A stretch of DNA of 64,000 bases. Origin: Rhynchopus sp. YZ270_cl-10 (lineage: Eukaryota > Euglenozoa > Diplonemea > Diplonemida > Diplonemidae). Below are positions 44,301 through 55,869 of the stretch, one piece after another. The notes below the pieces were generated by a model, which made no database searches, had not been told where the DNA came from, and saw nothing but the letters and a program-made list of their open reading frames with translations. How positions within the stretch are numbered: position 1 is the stretch's first letter; each line of letters starts with the position of its first letter. Both the position numbers and the translations under genes were made by a program. The DNA lies in assembly GCA_964035575.1 (NCBI GenBank), contig OZ037913.1:62001-126000 (forward strand), in the 5' to 3' direction.

Positions 44301-46107
44301 CAGGCCCCCTGTGACCCACTCTGAGGGTGTTTTTCACCCGCAGTTGCCTTGGAGATGGCCAGATAATGCCAAATGAATTTTCCGTGCGTTTGGTCCCAGC
44401 CAAAATGGCTGGAGTCGTATCCCCTACCCCCCCCCCCCCCCCCGAAAAATGTCATAATTAGGTCTTTGGTCTTTGGCCCAATTATGAGCACCAAGCTAAT
44501 ACCCTGAACGAAGCATCATCGTTTTAAATCACAATGTATGGAAGAGGGGAAAACGTATCAACGTGAGAATCATTTCTCTTTTACAACTACGACAAAAAAA
44601 GGGAGAAATTGAACACCTGCAAACACCTCACCATACTGCAGACACAGGCACTGAGTCATCAAATGATTGAAGAATGGAGATGGCATTAGGGTTTTGTGCA
44701 GAGTACCGTCGACACGTTTTAAAAAAATACAGAACAATACCTTCTTGCGGAGTGCGAAGGAGCGCTGGCGGCGGGCACGGTCAAGGCTGACACGGTCGAA
44801 GTCGTTGATGTTCGCGCGTGTGTCACGGACAACGAGCTTCTTTGCCCACGAGAGTCCGGCCCACTCCGAGACGGTCTTCTGCTGTTCAAGCGCCTGCAGG
44901 GAAGGGTGAAGGGGTGGGTAGAGTAGTGAAGCACCACAACTCAACAGGCGAGAAAAAACAAATAAAAGCTTATTTTAAAAACAGGGAAGGCCTCCCGTGC
45001 TGAGTCATCTTCAGCATCATAAGGCGAATACAACGTTTCACAAAATGAAACTAAACAACGCTTAAGTCGAGCTAGGAGCTGCTAGGAGCTGCTAGGAGCT
45101 GCTAGGAGCTGCTAGGAGCTGCTAGGAGCTGCTAGGAGCTGCTAGGAGCTGCTAGGAGCTGCTAGGAGCTGCTAGGAGGAACGGACAACCACAAAGAGAA
45201 AAGTGAATAGTGTTCTTCGTTGTTGTAAGCTTTTTTTTAGAGAATCCGCAACAGCAAACCTGCAAACCAGCAAAATATACACCAGGTTTTCTCCTTTATT
45301 TGTTGCAAAGAGGCTCTCGTCTTAATGTTTGTGCAGGTTGAAGACATAAGCGATATACCTTGGTAAGGGTCGAGAGGCGAGCACCACGGGGCACCTGTGC
45401 GAGGATCGGTGTGGGCTCGAGGTCCTTCAGGGTCATGACGTGGCGGGGCACGCCACACCAGTCTCCAGACTCAGCGTGGGCGGGGGAGTCCACGAGCACG
45501 CGGTTCTGGTCAACAATATCAAGCACGACAACGATCTGTGTGGGGTGGGGGTTGTGGGGTGTTGGGGAGGCAGGGGTAACCATAATCCGGGGAGGGGGAC
45601 CCCGTCTCAGAACCTTCAGAAAAATAAATTGTGTAATCCATCCCCATGATATTTGCTACTACAGCGAATCAAACCCTGGGGGGGTTTAAAGGCGCCGATT
45701 TTGCGGGCGTCACTTTTGACAACTCTCATTTGAAGTCTGTGAACGCTGAAACCACGTTGATGCATACGGTACAGGATTAAGGGGGGCCCATCAGAGAGGA
45801 TTTACTGTCTTTAACCGAAGTTTTAGAGACAAGCCTCAACGGGGAAGATCTAGATAAGGAGATATGGGAAGGGAAGACGGCCATCCGCATTGTGAACAGT
45901 GAGAACTGCTCCGTTATCAAGGAAAATAGTGGGTCAAGCTCAATAGGTACATTGAAGACATAAAGTTAGTTGGTCTTAAAAAAGATGCGGACAATCAACA
46001 GAACCCAAAGCACAAAATGACAGACATACCTTGTTGGCGTACTTACCCTTGGTGACCAGGGCCACGCGGCCAATCTGAATCATGCGCCATTGGTTTTGGG
46101 AAGGCAT
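41388..46107 (-). CDS. RPL14: Ribosomal protein eL14 (4 exons)
   Basis: Exons 46030-46107, 45359-45535, 44741-44893 and 41388-41450 give 156 residues. The product follows eL14: 'QIGRVALVTKGKYANK', 'IVVVLDIVDQNRVLVDSP', 'VSEWAGLSWAKKL', 'NINDFDRVSLDRARRQRS', then a short basic tail ending KTSFTA. All three introns are phase 0 with donors GTATGT, GTATAT and GTATTG and acceptors CACAG, TGCAG and CACAG. eL14 is a structural protein of the large cytosolic subunit. The animal Ala/Lys-rich extension is absent. An AG directly abuts the ATG (ctttaag/ATG). Intron 3 is 3290 nt and holds three stacked elements, against 494 and 465 nt for the other two. Confidence 0.95.
41645..42487. mobile_element. TA-flanked inverted-repeat element D
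   Basis: The ends are GGCATACTGTGC(G/A)GGCGAG and its complement, each next to TA (41643-41644, 42488-42489). Both subterminal zones are packed with GGCGAGTTTT or its complement. The centre has a minus-strand open stretch that resembles no transposase I know. Located in eL14 intron 3. Confidence 0.85.
42490..43234 (+). mobile_element. Inverted-repeat element B2
   Basis: Second copy of B: termini GGGCAGTGATTA and complement, TA flanks shared with D on the left and with P2 on the right. It carries the 111-codon frame 42631-42966, which is close to B1's. At 42839-42859 the sequence GGTACTCGGATGGGAGGTC resembles box C of 5S rRNA genes. Located in eL14 intron 3. Confidence 0.85.
43237..44424. mobile_element. 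Giant foldback element P2
   Basis: The arms 43264-43804 and 43847-44387 pair without gaps over 541 bp, with a 42-nt loop. A 12-nt length difference lies just outside, followed by terminal TACGACTCCAGCC/GGCTGGAGTCGTA. TA flanks are at 43235-43236 and 44425-44426. It shares order and short blocks with P1 (e.g. GTGAGTCCATTCC and ACCTGTTTTGGACA) but is much diverged from it. It lies in eL14 intron 3. Confidence 0.9.
45070..45178. repeat. 10-bp minisatellite (GCTAGGAGCT)n in eL14 intron 2
   Basis: About 11 perfect head-to-tail copies within the 465-nt intron 44894-45358. Confidence 0.95.
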
Positions 46108-46515
46108 CTTAAAGACGTAAAAAAAGGGGGGGCACGAGGTTGCTGTGCGATGGTGCGGGGTGGTTATTGCGTGGGTGTGTAGGACGGAGGGGTGGGCATT
46201 GGGATGGGTGTAGGATCAGTGTTGCTGCATCGCCAATGCGTGCAATAAGACTGGATCATAACATCACCCTGAAGGGATTGATACTGAAACAGGTGTGGTC
46301 ACATGGAGGAAGACTGCTCAAGGGCTTTGTCACTTTGTGAAATCAAAAAAAGTTGCTTTGAAATACAACAGCCCTCTACAATAACCGGGCTGTACCGGGG
46401 GTGGACCCCGACCATAGCCCTACATCCATTTCGTGGTTTATATCTGATATGTGCTACACCCGCTTCCACTCATCAGATGAATGGGGATCATTGCGAACAC
46501 AGGGGGGGAAAAAGT

Positions 46516-46590
46516 GAAGTTGATAGTGCAAACGCCTCTGGGACGCAGGCACTGACATTCCGTGGGTCATCGAACCCCGTAGTGCTGGGA
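46516..46590. repeat. Dispersed repeat with a tRNA B-box-like core, copy 2
   Basis: Partner of 28659-28735, with about a dozen substitutions. Minus strand ends GGGGTTCGATGACCC. Confidence 0.65.
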
Positions 46591-46818
46591 GTTGCTGACA
46601 GGGGGGGGAATGGGAGGGAAAGGGGAGGCAAGCAAAGCAAAGCAATAAATATTCCAGTACAGATATCAAAGTTACGGAGAAAGCTCTTTTTTTTTTTTAT
46701 AGCTAATTGTACACTATTTCGTGTCTTAGGCGGGTGGATGGGGTTTCTTGTGGGTTTCTTTTATTGACAAACATAAATTTTGCTGCAGGTAGAAAACCCA
46801 ACGCAAATTTAGTTACTA

Positions 46819-47004
46819 AACCCCCCCCACGGATATTATTTACCTCCACTTATTATTTACTTCACGGGTATTATTTACTCTCCCACTTATTATTTACTAA
46901 TTTCTAACGTAAAAAACAGTTTTAATAAATTAAACCCGTTTATTATTTACTCTCCCGTTTATTATTTACTCCAAATTTAGTAAATAATATCCGGAGGGGG
47001 GGTT
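46819..47004. mobile_element. Short TA-flanked element E
   Basis: A 186-bp element with ends AACCCCCCC..CGGATATTATTTAC and complement, TA on both sides, and several TTATTATTTACT units between. It has the form of a MITE. Confidence 0.7.
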
Positions 47005-47387
47005 TATTCATTTTTTTTTTTTTTTTTTTTTTTTGTTTGTTTTTCTTTTTCTTTGAATTCACAAAACCCTTACTGAGCAGGTCTTCCTTGCGTTGCTGGG
47101 AAAAAAAAATTTTGTTTGATTATAGACTACTATCACAAGATAGCAGCCACGATTTCGCGATGCTGAAAAAAGAGGGGGTGGAAAGAATTGTTGAGAGAGC
47201 ACAGTTTGCACCAATATCGAGGTGTGGTGAACATGCAAGACAAATCGCTTGTTTCTCAAGGAGCTGAATTGTTATAAACCCTCTTGATACTGGACGGATG
47301 TACTGACAGGCATTCTTCACCTCCCGGAGTAGAGAGCTGTGTGATTTGAAAAGAGGGGTGGCAGCTTGGTCCGACTGAGAACCAAAA

Positions 47388-47421
<34 letters not shown>

Positions 47422-47734
47422 AAAAAAACTAGAGCAGATGGTGTGGCTGAAGGGGGGCGGTAATTCGAACTTCTCGCGCACTGTGTACATCCCCCATTCA
47501 GCCACACCAGCAGAGTATTATTTTTCGTTATATCGTTTGATACTCTGTTTAGCGTGGCTGTCAGACAGTCTTCACTATTTTGTTTTTTTTTTTTTCTTTT
47601 ATGATAACGCTGGCAAAGATTGAGATTGAGACATGGCAGTTTTCCCTTCAGAGGAGGTGTGTACATCAACACAAAGGAAGAAAACTTGAAAAATGAATAC
47701 ACCTCTGGTGCATACACACACACACATAGCTAGA

Positions 47735-47892
47735 CAATGTTCCGCCCTTAGGAACTACCCACACAACTGCTTTCACACAACACACACAGTAGGCTATGTT
47801 CCGAACACTGGGGAATAAACCCATCTGATAGCTAACACATACACACTATAGACAATGTTCCGCCCGGAACTACCCACACAACTGCTTTCAAT
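47735..47892 (+). repeat. Three units of the GTTCCGC hairpin family
   Basis: Each unit has the form CAATGTTCCGC...GGAACTACCCACAC..CTGCTTTCA followed by ACACACA. The stem bases GTTCC/GGAAC pair in units 1 and 3; unit 2 is weaker. Related copies lie at about 12345, 18361, 18661, 22783, 30150, 30240, 30300 and 40205. Confidence 0.8.
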
Positions 47893-48291
47893 ACACATAA
47901 GAAAATGAACTAAAACGCAAAGGTAATGTGGCCCATAACTTTTTTGGGCCACAAAAGAAGACAAAACAAAACAAAAAAAAAAAACTCTTTATTTTGGCGT
48001 GAACCACACCAAAAGGTATTTCTGTACATCCACTTTGTTGTATCCCAAGCCTTTAGAAAGGAACACAAATAAGCAGAGAATCAACCGAGTTTTCAAAAGG
48101 GGGATCAGACGGACAATGAGGGGGGAATAAACAGAAGCGTGAATGGCAAAGTGACGTTGATAACGTGTAGACATCTCTTGGATGCAGTAACAAAAAAAGA
48201 CGAAGGGAGAGAGAAAAAGTCCACAATTTTTTTTTCCTAGCCTACCCATTTCCGCAATCCAAAACTAGACATTTTCCGCAATTAACCCGAC

Positions 48292-49530
48292 TGGGGTGTT
48301 CCGGGGTATGGAATTTTGGGAATTTTCATTTCAATTCACAACTCTTCACAAAAAAGTGCGTGTGAAGAGTTGTGAAAAGTTGTGAAAAGTTGTGAAGAGT
48401 TGTGAAGAGTTGTGAAAAGTTGTGAACAGTTGTGACGTGGCGAGGTCTAGGTGGTGCCTGGGCACCCACCTACCCAGGTAGGTACAGGGCACCTTGGCGG
48501 ACGTTGTTTGGCAACACAGGAGGTTCTGTGTGCAAAAAGTGCTTAAAACGGTGTGGCTTACCCGACAATTTGGGCCCTTTCGGGCCACGTGTTTTTAGGT
48601 GTTTTTTTCAACTTTTTAATCGGTTTGCATTTTTGGGATCCGCCCGTGCAGTGGTGGGGTCAATGTTGAAAATTGGACAATTTTATGACCACTTAAATTT
48701 TGGAAAATACGAGCCCGGTCATTAATAGGCGGGGCCATTTTCGGATAAAATTGTCCCCAAAATCCGGTTTGGCTTCAACACTAAACGAGGAGCACTCGTC
48801 AAGCTCTCGAAACTATGAGGAGGGCCCTGGAGGCTCTCGACCCAAGGGAGTTGACAGGTCTTGTGGGTGGGCCTTGGGAGCGTTGAAACCTTCTTTCCCC
48901 TCTGACAAAAAACTGGGGACAGCAGCAAGGGATCACCCACTTTTCGAAGTGGGTGTCGTCGTATCTAGTATAGTCTCCCGTTTAGACCCCAGCTCAGAGC
49001 AAGCAAAACAGGTCACCCCCTGGCAAAAATAGCACCAAAACTTTTCTGGCGAAGCCAAGGTGCGCAACATTTCGGGTAGACCTGCGGGCTGCCACTCGGA
49101 ATTTTTAGCTGCGCCGCAGGCGCACGGTACGCTACTTTTTTATGAGTTGCGAACATGTTGAAAAAAAAGACAACAAGCGAACTAGCCGCGGACTTCCGTC
49201 GTCCTCCTTCGCACAGGGGGTGGGGTGGTACGGGCCAACTTGACCCACGGACCCACGCTAGCTAGCCCTGTGCACAGCACACTTGACCTGACCAGTCCTG
49301 CAAAAAACCCTGGAAAAAAAGCCCCCCTTTTTTTTAATCCAATTCACAACTCTTCACAACTGTTCACAACTCTTCACAACATCTGTGTTTTTTTCATCCA
49401 AATTTTCATTTCAATTCACAACTCTTCACATAAAAATGGCAAATACTATGTTGTGAAAACTTGTGAAAACTTGTGAAAAGTTGTGAAAACTTGTGAACGT
49501 GCCCAAAATTCCATACCCCGGAACACCCCA
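48292..49530. mobile_element. Inverted-repeat element F with 5-bp target duplication
   Basis: The ends are TGGGGTGTTCCGGGGTATGG plus AATTTTGGG and the complement, flanked by CCGAC direct repeats (48287-48291, 49531-49535). Subterminal arrays of TTGTGAAAAG units lie at both ends (48362-48435, 49452-49500), with CAATTCACAACTCTTCACA blocks. The interior has a 97-codon plus frame (48432-48725) without known relatives and a copy of the GTACCGT hairpin motif at 49111-49134. Confidence 0.8.
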
Positions 49531-50097
49531 CCGACAAAGAAAAATTAGCACAGTGTTTTTTAAAAAAGGGGGTCATTTTGGGAGTGAAGTGAAGAGGGAT
49601 AAACTTGCCTTGACCTTTGATAGCTGTGTCATTTTAGGTCTAGAATTCAAATCTATCGAAAGGCACAATGAGCAAAAGGACAGCCTTGGGTTTTACTGTT
49701 TTTGTTCCGTTGGTATCGACAATAAGGCTTTAAACAGCTTTTTGTGGTTTTCAACGAAACTCGGTCAAAGTCGAAAAATGAAATTTATTTGACAACTCAG
49801 TTTTGAAAGGTTAGGAACTACGTGCAGACAGCACACCTCGTCCCTAATAAGGTAGGAGAGATGAGACGCTTGGGAACTTTGGTTTGACACTTTTTTTTTC
49901 GAATGGAAAAAGGGTGTGAAGGAGTAAAAAAAATGCGCAAAAAAAAAGGGGATATGAATTATGCAACCGTGACACTTGTCGTAGGAAGCTCAAGAGAGAG
50001 AACAAATGACTGCCTTCTTTTGGAAAACTTCGGAACGCGCTGTATCCTACAGGAAGAAAAAAGCAGCAAAAAAAAAAAAAAAAAAAATAACTATTTA

Positions 50098-50259
50098 TTC
50101 AACGCCTTTTAGCGTGGTTTTTTTTTGCGATAACTTCACGCATTTTTTTCCCAGGCGAGTGGTAGTTAATTTGCCGAGCGAAGCGAGGCAAATTGAATCC
50201 ACGAGCCTGGGAAAAAAATAAGTGAAGTATCGCAAAAAAATTCGCTAAAAGGCGTTGAA
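50098..50259. repeat. Hairpin element I, copy 1
   Basis: The outer arms TTCAACGCCTTTTAGCG and CGCTAAAAGGCGTTGAA are perfect complements. Inside are TTGCGATAACTTCACGCA/AAGTGAAGTATCGCAA and CCCAGGC/GCCTGGG. The centre is AATTTGCC-GAGCGAAGCGA-GGCAAATT. Confidence 0.9.
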
Positions 50260-50277
50260 TACGTAATTTTATTTCAC

Positions 50278-51410
50278 GTTAAATAAAGTATACGAAAGGA
50301 TTTGGCACTTTTAGCGTGACTCATTTATTGTGCAATAACTAACGAGTATGTGTCCCTCCGGGTAGCTCTCATTACCCTCCCGCCGACGCTACCGGGAATC
50401 CCGCGGCACCCCTAGCTAGGCTAGCGGGACTCCAGCTGGGGGGCTGGCGGGCCTGAGGGACTGGAGGGAGGCTAAAAAAGACTGGAGGGTCCCTCCAGCC
50501 CTGCTACCCTCCCGCCTGCTTTTGCTCGCTGGGAACCTGCAAAAAACTGGTGAACTGGGCCCATACCCTGGTATGTGGGGTGGGATACGCATTTTCGGGG
50601 TGGCAGAACCATGTGTGAGCCACAGGGTGGTGCACGTGTGACCCCATGCAGTACCACACAATAGCAGTACCTCACAATGAAGTAAAGGGGGTGGTGTGTC
50701 CTTCGCCTTGATAGGTAATGAAGGAGTCGATTTCTTGTTTCGTGAGTGCAGAATGCGTTGGACTGTCGTGTCGGTAGCCGTCTGGTGTTGCTTCAAGAGA
50801 CACACGAGCCTCGGAAACTGGTCTTGCAGTTGCACCCCATACTTCCTCGCCAATATGCTGCTCAGCTTACTGAACGCTGTCCATTACGACGACGATTTGC
50901 ACGTGAGATCGTCACGGAGATGCACTGTGCACAAAACGAAGTCGGCTTCCGTGGGCATACCGTCAGGCTTGCTAATGAATTCCTTAAACAGCGGTCCCAT
51001 TCACGGACGTACGGTGTCGACAATGCTAGTCCTTACAGCAAAACCACTGTGGTGCTTGTCCATCTCCTGTCGGAGGACCGTTTGCGTCTTACATCCTTCA
51101 GCATGTTGCATGTGTCAAAAAAAAATGGGAAAAGGGCAAAAAAATTTCGAAATTTTCAATTTCTAGGCGGGTGGTGGAGCAGGATGTGCCAAAATTTAGC
51201 GTGAAGTTATCGCCAAAAAAAACCCCTGTTTTAGCGTGAAAAAAACAAAAATAAAATCACGCTCTGAAGGAATTGCAGTGAAAAAAAGTGAAAAGGCGTG
51301 AAATAAAGTTCAATTAGCGTGGCTTTTATTTGCGAAAAAAACACGGCGTGAAATTATCATTAAAAAGAATCACGCTAAAAGTGCCAAATCCTTCGTATAC
51401 TTTATTTAAC
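50278..51410. mobile_element. Inverted-repeat element H, long copy
   Basis: The ends are GTTAAATAAAGTATACGAAA plus GGATTTGGCACTTTTAGCGTGA and the complement (about 40 bp). The interior includes CCCTCCCGCC-type inverted repeats and GC-rich stretches with codon-like bias (about 50400-51100), in which the frames are interrupted and no family is recognised. No clear target duplication is seen. Confidence 0.8.
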
Positions 51411-51583
51411 TGTGGAATAAAAAAAAAAAAAAAGCAAAAAAAACAACCGTGCAACAACATTTTTTTTGTCTGTATATACACTACTCCACATAGAAGCAGC
51501 CATCTTGCATTAACAAAAAAAAAAAAAAAAAACACTATTTTCATCGAAACACAAAAGGTTTCCCCTTCAATAATAACTATTTA

Positions 51584-51745
51584 TTCACCTCCTTTTAGCG
51601 GGGTTTTATTTTGCGATAACTTCACGCATTTTTTTCCTAGGCGAGGGCTACTTAATTTGCCGAGCGAAGCGAGGCAAATTGAGTGCACGAGCCTGGGAAA
51701 AAAATAAGTGAAGTATCGCAAAATAATCCGCTAAAAGGAGGTGAA
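51584..51745. repeat. Hairpin element I, copy 2
   Basis: Same structure as 50098-50259, but the outer arms read TTCACCTCCTTTTAGCG and CGCTAAAAGGAGGTGAA: both sides differ from copy 1 and still pair. Confidence 0.9.
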
Positions 51746-51763
51746 TACGTAATTTTATTTCAC

Positions 51764-52113
51764 GGGAAATAAAGTATACGAAAGGATTTGGCACTTTTAG
51801 CGGGACTTATTTATTGTGCAATAACTAACGAGTATGTGTCCTCACAGGAAGCTCTCAGGGAAAAAAAAAAAAAAGAGCGTGAAAAAAAAAAAAAAAAAAG
51901 CTCTCATTACCCTCCCGCCAGCGCTACCGGGTCCCGCGGACCCCTAGATAGGCCCGCTGAGGGGCTGGCGGGATTGAGGAGGCTGGAGGGAGGCTAAAAA
52001 AGGCTGGACGGTCCCTCCAGCCCTACTACCTACATGTACCAAAATTTAGCGTGAAATTATCATTAAATAAAATCCCGCTAAAAGTGCCAAATCCTTCGTA
52101 TACTTTATTTCCC
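51764..52113. mobile_element. Inverted-repeat element H, short copy
   Basis: A 350-bp internally deleted relative of the long H copy. The ends are GGGAAATAAAGTATACGAAA... and the complement. As in copy 1 it directly follows an I hairpin and an AATACGTAATTTTATTTCAC spacer. It holds inserted A-runs near 51860-51900. Confidence 0.8.
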
Positions 52114-55084
52114 AGGGGAATAAAACCCTTTTGTTTTAGGGAACATCTCCTCCCCCCCGTTGTTGCCAACTCCGAAACATAACATAAACCCATAAGGCTA
52201 CCTATCCACCTATCCACTCTACTGGACGACGCCACATGGCACTGTCACATGATAGAATGACATAGCATATGACATGGTAAAAACGATGACATGTGCACAT
52301 GTCATCATGACATGTACCACGTGTCATTATCTGTAGATGACATGTTACGACGTCGTGTGCCTCACCAAAGAAAGAGTCCACTTCTCTGTCTTGATGAGAG
52401 TGCTTGCAAACAGGGGGGGTTGACACCCCGGGGGGTTGTTGTGTCGAGAGAAAAGGAGGGCACTGGCTTTGCCGACATGGATTACATAGTGGAATGCTTT
52501 TTGATAAAACGTCGCACTTCGTCCAGCATTGGCCATGGGGGAAAGGGGAAATGGTAGGGGAAAAGAGGGGGAGATAACAATGTTAGCTTGAGAATAACGA
52601 ACCCAGGAAAGACTACATACAAATCAGAATAATGTTTTTTTTTCTTCTTTTTCCCTTTTTCTTTACAACGATACACAAGGTAGGGACGGGAATTTTATAA
52701 CCACAACAGCATGACAAAATGAAGGGGGGGATAGGTTTTTAAAAAAAAAAAAATAAGATCGGGTCTTTGTTTGTGCGCTCAAAGCCGGGTGGAACAAAGT
52801 GGAAAAGTGTGAAAACTGCAATTAGTGTTGGTGTTTGTGAATCAAAGTGAATCAAACAGACAAAAAAAGTATGTTTTTTTTTGTTTTCCGTTTTGTTTAC
52901 CCAATGCGCCTGCCTCTAAATCTTTACCCCCCCTTTTCAATCTTAGTACTGACAACTAAAAGATATTTTTTATGCTAAAAAGTGTCCCAAAATGGGCCTT
53001 TTTTTTGGCAATATTGCGTACTGTGGCTTCGCCAGAATTAGACTTTGGCTGCCGTTGATTACCAAAAGTGGCTTAGCTACGACAGCATTATGGGATTCTT
53101 TTCAGGAAAAAGAAACAAAAGGCAACCTGCAGACCATCTGTGTGGTCATCACAGGAAATTTCTTTTTTTTTTTTTTTGATAACGATTCCACAATATAATG
53201 CAATAGCACTTCAAAAAAATCCGAAGGGTATGTTGAGAAGCTTGCTTGAACGAAGTCCTACACACACATATATCCCCCTCTTTTCTAATGAATGTTGCGC
53301 TTCGCTCCACCAAAAACATATACGGACCAAAAAACGACAGTTCGGAAGATGTGATGTGTGCTTTATTTTCTCTCTTTTTTTCTCTGGTTACCCTCATAGT
53401 AAAAATAATGTTTTTTCAAAAATAAATTATTAAAAAAATGACCCAAAAGTAACATTTTTTTTGTAACAATTTAATAAAATGTTTTATTCGTTTTTTTGCA
53501 GTTGGGCAAAAAGTAACAAATGCTACAAAGAAAAAATAAAAAGCCCATGGTTGAACCACGGGAGTACCATTGGGAACTGGGTTGCTGACCACACCATACA
53601 GGCTGTACCTCATTTTTTTTTTGCCTGCGGCGCCATTTTCCCTTTTTTGCTCCGCAAAAAAGGGTTCGTTGAGTGACTCTGTGTAAAAAGCTAGATTTTT
53701 ACACCATGGGTTTCCGCGCTGTATGCTTTATTAGCCCCCCCAGTAACATTTTTGTTACGCCTGCGGCGTAACAAAAATGTTACAAAAAAATAAAATCCAA
53801 AAAATGAAAAAAGTAACAAAATGCAAAAATGTTATAAAAAAAATAAAAATCGCCGAAATAATTTATTTGTAACAATAACATAATTTATACTATGAGGGTA
53901 TTTTATTGGTCAATATGTCCCTCGCCTGCGTACCTAGATAGACTTTACACCGACCGCTCAGGAAGTATTTGACTCAGAATGCACTACCATGTTAGTTGTG
54001 GGAAGTGCAAAGCAAAAAAAAACAATATACAGGAAAGGCCCCAAAAAAACAAAATGAGAGGAGAAGAGACGAGGTTGGTAAGATGAACCTGTGATGAGCC
54101 ATTTTAAAGAAAGTTTGACCTAAACCGCAAAGCCCTCCCTTCCGTGTGACCAGAAAAGAAACCTCAGGTCCTCTGGTGCTCATATGTAAAACAATGGAAA
54201 CTTTTTTTTCGTTTGCTCCACAAATTTGTTGTTTTTTTTCGCCGCGTGTTGGGTAAAAAAAGAGAGAAAACAGACAAGAAGTAGGCATTTTTCAAATTAT
54301 TTCCTTTTGTCGCTTGATTTTACTTAAAAGAAAGGAGTGTAATTTTCACCGTGCAAAGGTTTCATTCCCCATTTGCATTTTTCAGGAAAAGAGACTGTGG
54401 TTCAGGCCGTTGTGTTCACTAATGGTATTTGAAATTTAGAGAGGACAGACAAACTAAAAAAAAAAGGAGGCACGGTCAAATAGATGAATATCCACACTTT
54501 TGTCGTACAGTTGATGAATTGCAAAGGAACAAAAAAAACCTCACAAAAGAGAGAAGCATTATTTTTTTTGAGCGAAAACAGCAGGGTTCTCCACCATTAG
54601 CATTTTTTTCCTGCCCCGTGATGAAAAAAATTTAGGTCGTGGTGCGGAACTTCCGTGCTCCGTGATCGAAAAGTGTTCGGCGTAACTCATTCTGAAGAAA
54701 AAAAAAATATGAGAAGCGCCGAGGCAAACGGTACGGTTTTGAGGAAAGGTTTGGACGCCTTCCATTCCTGTGCAATGTGGGTGGAGAACCCTGGAAAACA
54801 GCCAACGACACCAACAGATGTAGGAGGCCTTCACAAACAAAAGGCAGCCATTTATATACGCACGCAGGCGGGGAAGAACGCCCCCCACACAACATACGGG
54901 TTTCTGCCTCAGTCGGAAAAGAATCTTGCACTTTTTGATGGGGAGATAGGGGGAGGAAAAGACAGCAGATACGGCAGGAATTGTGGAAGCGCGTTCAGAA
55001 CGCTCGACAACTGCCCATTTCCGTCTTTTTCATTTTTATTTTGCAAACAAAACAAAGAAATTATGGGTGATCTAAGATCGTCTC
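52114..55084. other. Intergenic region with element J
   Basis: No gene is seen. It includes a GACATG-rich palindromic patch (52245-52325), element J and long homopolymers. 53016-53033 carries the GTACTGTGGCTTCGCC motif. Confidence 0.5.
53391..53898. mobile_element. TA-flanked element J
   Basis: The ends are CCCTCATAGTA and complement with TA flanks (53389-53390, 53899-53900). The inside is rich in AAAGTAAC units and holds a perfect 19-bp hairpin (53743-53761/53765-53783) around TGC. A segment at 53603-53705 matches 20745-20840 and looks like a separate insertion. Confidence 0.7.
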
Positions 55085-55350
55085 CGTGGGACACGTAACA
55101 GGCTGTGAGAGCTTGTGAGAGCCTGTGAGACCTTGTGAGAGCTTGTGAGAGTCTGTGAGAGCCTGTGAGAGCTTGTGAGACCTTGTGAGAGCCTGTGAGA
55201 CCTTGTGAGAGCTTGTGAGTGCCTGTGAGAGCTTACTGAGAGCTAGTGAGAGTTAGTGGGAGCTGTGTGAGCTTACTGAGAGCTTGTGAGAGCTTACTGG
55301 GAGTTAGTGAGAGTTAGTGGGAGCTAGTGGGAGCTGTGAGAGCTTACTGA
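55085..55350. repeat. Degenerate minisatellite (GTGAGAGCYT)n, left block
   Basis: Imperfect 10-11-bp units on the plus strand. The same family resumes at 55870-56070 after the 9-bp array. Confidence 0.9.
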
Positions 55351-55363
55351 GAGCTGATGACCT

Positions 55364-55717
55364 ACAGTATACACAGTATACACAGTATACACAGTATACA
55401 CAGTATACACAGTATACACAGTATACACAGTATACACAGTATACACAGTATACACAGTATACACAGTATACACAGTATACACAGTATACACAGTATACAC
55501 AGTATACACAGTATACACAGTATACACAGTATACACAGTATACACAGTATACACAGTATACACAGTATACACAGTATACACAGTATACACAGTATACACA
55601 GTATACACAGTATACACAGTATACACAGTATACACAGTATACACAGTATACACAGTATACACAGTATACACAGTATACACAGTATACACAGTATACACAG
55701 TATACACAGTATACACA
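55364..55717. repeat. 9-bp minisatellite (ACACAGTAT)n
   Basis: About 39 virtually perfect units. Because the unit length is a multiple of three, several frames stay open; these are not genes. Confidence 0.98.
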
Positions 55718-55869
55718 ATACAAACGCCAGGTGGTCTGAAGAGTGATCTGACCACATTGTCCCAGTATAACATACGCCCAATAAATCCATTGGAGAAGGA
55801 ATATTTCACGTTTGACCACCACAGAATACATGTTGCCAGCCACACCACACCACTAACAAAAAAACCCCT

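Larger units (their letters stand above)
46108..48286. other. Intergenic region upstream of eL14
   Basis: No gene is seen. It contains repeat copies at 46352-46414 and 46516-46590, element E (46819-47004), a run of about 30 A at 47390-47420, and three hairpin-family units at 47735-47892. Confidence 0.5.

Noticed and set aside
45070-45178. CRISPR-like array (also 21378-21491 and 55364-55717)
   Set aside because: Units are 9-10 bp with no spacers; these are minisatellites in a eukaryotic genome.
55304-55848. Six frames of 129-179 codons (CVY, QYT, SIH repeats)
   Set aside because: They arise because the 9-bp unit has no stop in these frames; no flanking coding signal.
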